A DNA stretch of 5,597 bases from contig JABBNV010000102.1 in assembly GCA_019352125.1 (NCBI GenBank), positions 1 to 5,597 on the forward strand, read 5' to 3'. Below the pieces are notes generated by a model, which saw only the letters and a program-made list of their open reading frames with translations, did not search any database and was not told where the DNA came from. A program made the translations under genes and the position numbers. Of this stretch, positions 1 through 4,438 are shown in pieces (position 1 is the stretch's first letter; each line of letters starts with the position of its first letter). The DNA is from Acidobacteriota bacterium (GTDB taxonomy: Bacteria > Actinomycetota > Actinomycetes > Actinomycetales > Micrococcaceae).

Positions 1-51
1 TGCCGCCCGACCGGCACCGCCGTGGCGGCGGCGACGAATTCGACCGCGTGC
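1..51. other. Very GC-rich segment not matching RecR (possible contig-end chimera)
   Basis: The sequence is open in the RecR reading frame, but its residues do not resemble RecR. The family normally has an aromatic-x-Gly stretch (such as REFRG) directly before RYHVLGG, whereas here the preceding residues read STAC. The segment is markedly richer in G and C than what follows. It is also open on the minus strand, reading WYLHAVEFVAAATAVPVGR with almost every third codon base G or C, so it could be a piece of another gene. An EcoRI-like GAATTC (36-41) and a GGTACC (53-58) lie at the apparent junction. It may be a chimeric or poorly read contig end, or less likely a diverged recR. No function is assigned. 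Confidence 0.45.
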
Positions 52-348
52 AGGTACCACGTGTTGGGCGGGGCCATCAATCCTATTGCCGGCATCGGCC
101 CGGAGCAGCTGCGCATCCGTGATTTGCTGACTCGGCTCAATGACAATGCCATTGAGGAAATCATCATTGCCACGGATCCGAATCTGGAAGGCGAAGCGAC
201 CGCTACTTACTTGGCCCGGATGCTTAAAACTATAGGAATCAAGGTGACAAGGCTGGCATCTGGGCTTCCCGTGGGCGGGGATCTTGAATATGCGGATGAG
301 GTAACTCTGGGCCGCGCATTTGAAGGCCGCCGCAGCGCCATTGGCTAA
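52..348 (+). CDS. recR: Recombination mediator RecR, C-terminal part (5' end outside or disrupted)
   Basis: RecR works with RecF and RecO to load RecA at single-strand gaps in the cytoplasm. About 98 residues are visible, the C-terminal half of a protein normally near 200 residues. They hold most of the TOPRIM domain: RYHVLGGAINPIAGIGPEQLRI at the start, then IIIATDPNLEGEATATYLAR with the acidic DPxxEGE signature, then ASGLPVGGDLEYADEVTLGRAFEGRR, the Walker-B-like tail typical of RecR. The N-terminal helix-hairpin-helix and the Cys4 zinc finger are missing because the window starts here. The frame stays open to base 1, but residues before RYHV do not match the family, so I start the recognisable part at 52. 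The gene stops with TAA at 346-348. In actinobacteria recR commonly lies upstream of lysC, as here. Confidence 0.93.
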   Translation, partial: RYHVLGGAINPIAGIGPEQLRIRDLLTRLNDNAIEEIIIATDPNLEGEATATYLARMLKTIGIKVTRLASGLPVGGDLEYADEVTLGRAFEGRRSAIG

Positions 349-395
349 GCGTCAAGATAGTTCCCCATTCCGCAGCTTCTTCACTATCTCTGGCC

Positions 396-641
396 ATGGA
401 ACAGATCTACAGTTGGAAGATGACTAAGGACCAGCCCGAGCCACGCGGCCACTACGTGGAAACTGATGGCACTGCTACCGCGGATGCAGCGCGGGGCCAC
501 TACTACAACAAAGATGAGGCAACGGTCTCTCCGGATGACGCCAAGGGACACTACACGGACATCCAAGAGCCGGACGGCACCATTGACGACGGCGAAGACG
601 AGGGCACCGGGCACTACGTGGACCGCGCGCCCAAGAAATAG
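396..641 (+). CDS. Small acidic protein with four GHY repeats, function unknown
   Basis: I do not recognise a named family. The 81-residue product is soluble-looking and rich in Asp, Glu, Thr and Gly, with no signal peptide, membrane segment or cysteine. Its main feature is a repeated tripeptide Gly-His-Tyr at residues 18, 34, 51 and 72 (spacings 16, 17 and 21), each preceded by Arg, Lys or Thr and followed by acidic linkers: RGHYVETDG, RGHYYNKDE, KGHYTDIQE, TGHYVDRAP. Such regularity supports a real protein over a chance ORF. The start is uncertain. ATG 396 has no Shine-Dalgarno sequence. ATG 420 would give 73 residues but has GGAAG directly abutting it. The gene lies 47 bases after recR on the same strand, so it may be co-transcribed with it. 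Frames overlapping it on either strand are composition shadows. Confidence 0.72.
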   Translation: MEQIYSWKMTKDQPEPRGHYVETDGTATADAARGHYYNKDEATVSPDDAKGHYTDIQEPDGTIDDGEDEGTGHYVDRAPKK

Positions 642-642
642 C

Positions 643-669
643 TTGACCAGTTAGCTGCCGCCGTATAAA
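643..669 (+). promoter_or_regulatory. Candidate lysC promoter
   Basis: TTGACC at 643-648 matches the -35 consensus at five of six bases. TATAAA at 664-669 matches the -10 consensus at five of six. The spacer is 15 bases, shorter than the preferred 17, which lowers confidence. Transcription would begin near 676, giving lysC a leader of about 135 bases that contains a hairpin and a short ORF. It lies directly after the stop of the GHY-repeat gene. Confidence 0.4.
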
Positions 670-682
670 TGACGTACGGGAA

Positions 683-697
683 GACACATTCTGTGTC
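683..697 (+). other. Perfect inverted repeat GACACA-TTC-TGTGTC in the lysC leader
   Basis: Two 6-base arms (683-688 and 692-697) pair perfectly around a 3-base loop. No T-run follows, so it is unlikely to be an intrinsic terminator. It lies just downstream of the candidate promoter and could be a protein-binding site or a 5' leader hairpin. No particular regulator can be named from sequence alone. Confidence 0.4.
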
Positions 698-726
698 CAG
701 GCAAGCAAGACGCTAAACTTCCATCA

Positions 727-816
727 ATGCCCCCTCGCGCCAATGACCGCCGTGAGGACCGTGTCCCAATCCCAACGGAGTTAGTGCGTATCTTGCCAAT
801 GAGTGTGCAGTCATGA
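727..816 (+). CDS. Possible 29-codon leader ORF overlapping the lysC start
   Basis: ATG 727 opens a short frame of 29 codons. Its TGA at 814-816 overlaps the lysC ATG at 813 in the arrangement ATGA. The product would be Arg- and Pro-rich (MPPRANDRREDRVPIP at its start), with no resemblance to a known protein and no run of Lys, Thr or Ile codons that would suggest classical attenuation. It has no clear Shine-Dalgarno sequence. It is listed because lysC itself lacks a good ribosome-binding site, and the 4-base overlap would allow translational coupling. It could equally be chance. Confidence 0.27.
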   Translation: MPPRANDRREDRVPIPTELVRILPMSVQS

Positions 817-2099
817 GCCTCGTCGTCCAAAAATATGGCGGATCCTCAGTGTCGGATGCGCAAGGCATCAAGCGCGTTGCGCAGCGAGTGGTGGAGACCC
901 AGCGTCAAGGCCACCAAGTCGTCGTCGTCGTTTCTGCGATGGGTGATACCACTGATGAATTGCTGGATCTTGCAGCGCAAGTGACGCAAACGCCACCCGC
1001 TCGCGAACTGGACATGTTGATGACCGCTGGCGAGCGCATTTCGATGGCCCTGCTGGCCATGGCGATCCACAGCCACGGCGCCGTTGCCCAGTCCTTCACG
1101 GGCAGCCAAGCGGGCATGATTACAGACGGCATCCACGGCAAGGCCCGCATCATTGACGTGGATCCGTATCGCGTACGCACCGCTATTGACAAGGGCAACA
1201 TCGCCATCGTTGCTGGTTTTCAGGGCATGAGCAGAACCACCAATGAAATCACCACCATGGGTCGCGGCGGCTCAGATACGACCGCCGTAGCCCTGGCCGC
1301 CGCCCTCGACGCAGCAGTCTGTGAAATCTATACGGACGTAGACGGCATCTACACGGCCGACCCGCGGGTAGTGCCGTCGGCACAGAAAATTGACAAGATC
1401 TCCAGCGAAGAAATGCTGGAGATGGCCGCTTCCGGTGCGAAGATTCTGCATCTAAGAAGTGTTGAGTATGCTCGCCGATTTGGCATACCCATTCATGTTC
1501 GTTCATCTTTTAGCGACAAAGAGGGGACCTGGGTGTTGCCCAGCCCCGGTGACAAGATCAAGATCTCAAAGGGAGTTGCTTTGGAGCAGCCAATCATTTC
1601 CGGTGTGGCACACGATCGGTCCGAAGGAAAGGTCACCGTAGTTGGTGTGCCGGACATTCCAGGCAAGGCAGCGGAGATTTTTGGCATCATTGCGGGTGCT
1701 CACTCCAACATCGACATGATCGTTCAGAACATCTCCACCTCCGGCACGGGGCGCACCGACATCTCCTTCACCTTGCCCATTGTGGAGGGCGCAGAGGCTC
1801 TTGCCGCACTCCGGGACGCTCAGGAGCGCGTTGGTTTTGAAAAGCTGTTGTATGACGACAAGATTGGCAAGTTGTCACTCATTGGTGCAGGGATGCGTTC
1901 AAACCCGGGCGTCTCGTTCACCTTCTTCAAGGCACTGTCCGATGCCGGCGTCAACATTGATCTGATTTCGACCTCGGAAATCCGCATTTCAGTAGTGACC
2001 CGCGCAGACTTGTTGGACACGGCCGTTCGAGCCGTCCACAAGGCCTTTGAGCTCGACGGCGCAGATACGGCTACTGTCTACGGTGGTACCGGGCGCTAG
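813..2099 (+). CDS. lysC: Aspartate kinase (aspartokinase)
   Basis: This cytoplasmic enzyme phosphorylates L-aspartate with ATP to form 4-phospho-L-aspartate, the first step toward lysine (and diaminopimelate), threonine, methionine and isoleucine. At 428 residues it has the length of actinobacterial LysC. The kinase domain starts with the KYGGSSV signature (residues 7-13) and includes VVVVVSAMGDTTDELL (36-51), the TAGERIS motif (71-77), GRGGSDTTA (151-159) and TDVDGIYTADPR (174-185). Two ACT domains follow at about 265-340 and 345-425, containing the IVQNIST (303-309) and STSEIRISV (386-394) stretches typical of feedback-regulated enzymes. In Corynebacterium, LysC is inhibited jointly by lysine and threonine, and the same is plausible here. 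ATG 813 fits the family N-terminus but has no good Shine-Dalgarno sequence. The asd gene does not follow: a convergent gene begins in the stop codon. Confidence 0.97.
   Translation: MSLVVQKYGGSSVSDAQGIKRVAQRVVETQRQGHQVVVVVSAMGDTTDELLDLAAQVTQTPPARELDMLMTAGERISMALLAMAIHSHGAVAQSFTGSQAGMITDGIHGKARIIDVDPYRVRTAIDKGNIAIVAGFQGMSRTTNEITTMGRGGSDTTAVALAAALDAAVCEIYTDVDGIYTADPRVVPSAQKIDKISSEEMLEMAASGAKILHLRSVEYARRFGIPIHVRSSFSDKEGTWVLPSPGDKIKISKGVALEQPIISGVAHDRSEGKVTVVGVPDIPGKAAEIFGIIAGAHSNIDMIVQNISTSGTGRTDISFTLPIVEGAEALAALRDAQERVGFEKLLYDDKIGKLSLIGAGMRSNPGVSFTFFKALSDAGVNIDLISTSEIRISVVTRADLLDTAVRAVHKAFELDGADTATVYGGTGR
1569..1583 (+). promoter_or_regulatory. Candidate internal ribosome-binding site and TTG start for the LysC beta subunit
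   Basis: Within lysC, AAGGGAG (1569-1575) lies 5 bases before an in-frame TTG (1581-1583, Leu257). Initiation there would give a 172-residue product holding just the two ACT domains. In Corynebacterium glutamicum and Bacillus, aspartokinase is alpha2beta2, and the beta subunit is made from an internal in-frame start at about this place; the C. glutamicum beta subunit has a similar length. The Shine-Dalgarno match and position are seen in the sequence; internal initiation is inferred. Confidence 0.5.
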
Positions 2100-2308
2100 C
2101 CCTCGTGCCGGGTTGCGTAGTGGTGCCCTTCGGAGTCTGTCTCCACCTCAAAGTGGGATAAATCCTCCGCGCTAGCTTCTTCGAACTCGTCATGTTTGTG
2201 GACCACCGCGGTGTCTCCCTCGTCGGACAGATGCGGTGCCGTAAGGGTCCGCGCCCACGTGTCAGTCCGTTTCATGAACTTGTTCAGAAATGACTCTGAC
2301 TTCGTCAT
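2096..2308 (-). CDS. Small acidic protein of unknown function, last gene of the GT87 unit
   Basis: I do not recognise the family. The 70-residue product has a basic N-terminal segment (FLNKFMKRTDTWARTL, about residues 7-22) and a strongly acidic, His-rich C-terminus ending in TDSEGHHYATRHEG. It has no membrane segment or cysteine. ATG 2308 is chosen because the near-perfect Shine-Dalgarno AAGGAGG (2317-2323 read on the minus strand) lies 8 bases upstream. Upstream in-frame ATGs at 2314 and 2332 are too close to it or precede it. The gene starts 30 bases after the GT87 gene, so the two are probably co-transcribed. Its TAG stop shares a CTAG with the lysC stop. The N-terminal F-x-x-K-F-M-K-x-T resembles the start of the 72-residue protein upstream of GT87. 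Confidence 0.75.
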   Translation of the reverse strand: MTKSESFLNKFMKRTDTWARTLTAPHLSDEGDTAVVHKHDEFEEASAEDLSHFEVETDSEGHHYATRHEG

Positions 2309-2316
2309 TTTCATCA

Positions 2317-2323
2317 CCTCCTT
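2317..2323 (-). promoter_or_regulatory. Strong ribosome-binding site deciding the start of the 70-residue protein
   Basis: The minus strand reads AAGGAGG, continuing as AAGGAGGTGA, close to the full anti-16S complement. It is 8 bases from ATG 2308 and only 2 from ATG 2314, so 2308 is the favoured start. It is among the two best Shine-Dalgarno sequences in the window, implying the small protein is well translated. Confidence 0.8.
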
Positions 2324-2338
2324 GCGAGGCAAATGAAG

Positions 2339-3649
2339 CTACGCCTCTTGCATCAGCTTACGCCTGACAGAGCTTGCCCACGCAGGTTTTGAGGCAACAA
2401 AAATGGGAACCAATAACACCAGCAGTCCCGCTCTGCCCCACACTCCCGCCAGGAGCAACTGCGTCGCAGGGCTGGTGGCCGGGTTCAGCCGTTGCGAGAA
2501 CATCAGCATGGCTCCCAACCCGGTAGCGGCGTCGGCAATGAAATACGCAATGATCAAGGTCCAAGGAATGCGTAGCAGCACAAAAAAGGGCAACAACCAG
2601 AGCATGTATTGGGGCGAGTGAACCTTGTTGAGCAACAAATAGACGCACAGTTCACCAGCGCACACCTGCAACCAGGGGTACACTCCGCCGCGCATACTCC
2701 GCCACACAGTACTCACCGTGGACGCCGTAGCCAACGCATTCTGTTTAGCTACATCATCTGGGTCAAGTTTGCCGAAGCCCCAAAACCAGATGGAGTTGGT
2801 AGTGAAGTCAATAGGCCGGGTCCACTGGAACTTGTACGCTGCGAACCACCCTTGAAAATCAAGGATCACGAAGGGCAAGTTGATCACCGCAAATACGGCA
2901 AGCGTCAAGAAGGCGAAGAGTGCTGCAAGGCGCCACCGATCGCGGGCTGCCCGCGCGCTGGGCAGGCCAGAGAAACCCAGCCACAGCACAATAGGCAGAG
3001 CAAACATCAGCGGGTAGAACTTGAGCGCTCCTCCTATCGCCAAGAGCGCCGCCCCCGGAACTAGCCATCCCTGGGAGCCGCGGCTCGCCAGCCAGACACA
3101 AACCAGTGCACCCACCGTGGCCAGCACCACCAGTAAATCCCAGTTGAGGAAGGCATACAGCACCAGCGCCGGCGCCATCGCAAACCAGAGTGCCCGCCAC
3201 CCGGTGAACCTCGCCAAGAGTATGGACGTGGCCACAGCCGTCACGGACAACACAGCCGCCGAAAGGTTGAAAAAACCTAGATCCGTGGCCGCCGGGAGCG
3301 CCAGGAAATAGATGGCCACACCAGCAAGTACGGGATATTCCATGAATCCGGGCGGGATGCTGCCGTCTGTCCCCAAGCCTCCATGGAGGTACGGAAAAAT
3401 GTGCTCATAGAGCCCGCGAGCGCCCCAGAGAGTTTGAATGTCCGTGTAGCAGAGGTTGCGGGAGCCTCGCAGGAAGATTTCCCCGGCTGTACTGCCGTTC
3501 GCGTCAAAAGTCGGGCCGAAGCAACGGACTTTGAGCCAATAGGAAAGGCCCAGCAACGTCAGGGTAAGAACGGTGGAAACTACCACTGGCCACCAGCTGG
3601 ACGAGCGTTGGATTTCTGGGCGCCGCACCGCGCGTGATTGGTGTCTCAT
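2339..3649 (-). CDS. GT87-type (DUF2029) polytopic membrane glycosyltransferase
   Basis: This 436-residue integral membrane protein resembles the actinobacterial GT87/DUF2029 group, such as mycobacterial Rv0051-like proteins. GT87 members of known function, such as PimE, are polyprenol-phosphate-mannose-dependent mannosyltransferases acting outside the membrane. The donor and acceptor here are unknown. About ten hydrophobic segments are visible, at roughly 20-38, 103-121, 124-146, 152-169, 170-188, 197-227, 239-262, 326-341, 346-383 (probably two) and 396-418. The first large loop carries conserved-looking CFGPTFDANGS (43-53), CYTDIQTLWGARGLYEH (67-83) and PPGFMEYPVL (99-108); Asp70 or Asp49 could be catalytic. 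KFYP (210-213) is a typical DUF2029 motif. ATG 3649 has no Shine-Dalgarno sequence, and a stop lies a few codons upstream in frame. The gene is 39 bases after the 72-residue protein gene. Confidence 0.88.
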   Translation of the reverse strand: MRHQSRAVRRPEIQRSSSWWPVVVSTVLTLTLLGLSYWLKVRCFGPTFDANGSTAGEIFLRGSRNLCYTDIQTLWGARGLYEHIFPYLHGGLGTDGSIPPGFMEYPVLAGVAIYFLALPAATDLGFFNLSAAVLSVTAVATSILLARFTGWRALWFAMAPALVLYAFLNWDLLVVLATVGALVCVWLASRGSQGWLVPGAALLAIGGALKFYPLMFALPIVLWLGFSGLPSARAARDRWRLAALFAFLTLAVFAVINLPFVILDFQGWFAAYKFQWTRPIDFTTNSIWFWGFGKLDPDDVAKQNALATASTVSTVWRSMRGGVYPWLQVCAGELCVYLLLNKVHSPQYMLWLLPFFVLLRIPWTLIIAYFIADAATGLGAMLMFSQRLNPATSPATQLLLAGVWGRAGLLVLLVPIFVASKPAWASSVRRKLMQEA

Positions 3650-3688
3650 TCTTGAGGAAGCTTAGCAAGCGCGGCGGCCAAAATGCGG

Positions 3689-3907
3689 TTAACGCAGGGA
3701 TCGATCCTCCGGGTCGCGAGGAACCACATAGGTGGTGCCGTCGGGGCGGGTGATGGTTTCCCACTGTTGCGCCGCAGCCTCACGCTCAGCTAGCAAGGCT
3801 CTATTTTCTGCGGTCATTTCATGATCGATGGCCGAACGGCTGGCCGGACCAAACACCGCACGCAACTTGCCCGTTGCCCGCATAAATCTTTCCGTGAAAT
3901 TACCCAC
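3689..3907 (-). CDS. Conserved-looking 72-residue protein of unknown function, first gene of the GT87 unit
   Basis: I do not recognise a named family, though small proteins of this style occur in Arthrobacter-like genomes. The protein has a basic amphipathic N-terminus (NFTERFMRATGKLRAVFGP), then a charged helical stretch rich in Ala and Glu (about residues 27-48, possibly coiled), and ends ITRPDGTTYVVPRDPEDRSLR. It has no membrane segment or cysteine. GTG 3907 is the preferred start because GAGGGG (3915-3920, minus strand) is 7 bases upstream. ATG 3922 would add five residues but has only a weak GGCGGA. The frame remains open further upstream, across the divergent promoter region and into the regulator gene, but that part reads as shadow sequence. 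The protein lies 39 bases ahead of GT87 on the same strand. Confidence 0.75.
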   Translation of the reverse strand: MGNFTERFMRATGKLRAVFGPASRSAIDHEMTAENRALLAEREAAAQQWETITRPDGTTYVVPRDPEDRSLR

Positions 3908-3922
3908 GACCCCACCCCTCAT

Positions 3923-3980
3923 TGACGTCCGCCATCTTGTAGTACATAGTACGCTAACTATTAGTGCACTAAATATATTG
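3923..3980. promoter_or_regulatory. Divergent promoter/operator region between the OhrR-like regulator and the GT87 unit
   Basis: This stretch is AT-rich compared with its neighbours. It holds a perfect 12-base palindrome TTAGTGCACTAA (3961-3972). It also holds two direct copies of TAGTAC seven bases apart (3940-3945, 3947-3952); the segment 3942-3952 reads GTAC-ATA-GTAC. For the + strand gene, TTGTAG (3938-3943) and TATTAG (3959-3964) could be a weak -35/-10 pair with a 15-base spacer. For the - strand unit, TACTAT (3946-3951) could be a -10. MarR/OhrR dimers bind AT-rich inverted repeats in their own promoters, so autoregulation and control of the divergent unit are plausible. The operator role is inferred. 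Confidence 0.55.
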
Positions 3981-3988
3981 GAGTGTTG

Positions 3989-4438
3989 ATGAACCTCGAA
4001 GACCCGCTCCTGCTGGAGAGGCAACTCTGCTTTGCCTTGACCGTGGCTAGCCGAAACGTTGTCGCCGCCTACAAGCCTGTGCTGGCGGAACTCGGCATCA
4101 CACATCCACAGTATTTGGCGCTGTTGGCCTTGTGGGAACGGGATCCACAATCGGTCCGTGAGCTGGCCGATTCCTTGGCCGTGGAGTCAGCGACTCTCTC
4201 CCCCTTGCTCAAACGTCTTGAGGCCAATGGCTTGATTGTCAGAGCCAAAGCGGACGACGACGACCGTGCGTTGGCCGTGCGGCTCACCCCAGCGGGGCGC
4301 GCGTTACGCGAACGTGCACTCGGAGTTCCCCCCACCATGCTGCGCAAACTCAAGATGACCCGAGAGGCTGCCCAGGAGCTGCATGTGGCGATGACCCACC
4401 TCATCCAAGCCGCCGAAGCAGCCATAATAGAGCAGTGA
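3989..4438 (+). CDS. OhrR/MarR-family transcriptional regulator (putative peroxide or thiol sensor)
   Basis: OhrR proteins are cytoplasmic dimeric repressors released from DNA when an N-terminal cysteine is oxidised by organic hydroperoxides. The 149-residue product follows Bacillus subtilis OhrR closely from ERQLCFAL onward: Cys14 sits where the reactive Cys15 does, and Tyr28 matches Tyr29. His39 replaces the second hydrogen-bonding tyrosine (Tyr40), and Thr18 stands at Tyr19. ITHPQYLALLALWE (37-50) leads into the winged helix-turn-helix (about 54-80, VRELADSLAVESATLSPLLKRLE) and the wing (83-100, with DDDDR). ATG 3989 is chosen because GGAG (3980-3983) is 5 bases upstream; GTG 3983 lies inside that site. 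The expected partner ohr is not in this window. The stop overlaps the next gene. Another MarR-type ligand cannot be excluded. Confidence 0.88.
   Translation: MNLEDPLLLERQLCFALTVASRNVVAAYKPVLAELGITHPQYLALLALWERDPQSVRELADSLAVESATLSPLLKRLEANGLIVRAKADDDDRALAVRLTPAGRALRERALGVPPTMLRKLKMTREAAQELHVAMTHLIQAAEAAIIEQ

Noticed and set aside
355..389. AGATAG and CTATCT arms between recR and the GHY-repeat gene
   Set aside because: Only 6 A/T-rich pairs around a 23-base loop with no T-run; too weak to call a terminator.
669..716. A 15-codon ATG frame in the lysC leader (MTYGKTHSV...)
   Set aside because: Its start overlaps the candidate -10 box, so it would not be on the transcript, and it has no ribosome-binding site.
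2609..3064. A 151-residue open frame on the + strand
   Set aside because: Antisense to the GT87 membrane protein; its low-hydrophobicity, Arg/Gln-rich product is a typical shadow.
3908..4150. Upstream extension of the 72-residue gene into a 153-residue frame
   Set aside because: The extension runs antisense through the regulator gene and the promoter region and has unnatural composition; the GTG at 3907 with GAGGGG explains the start.
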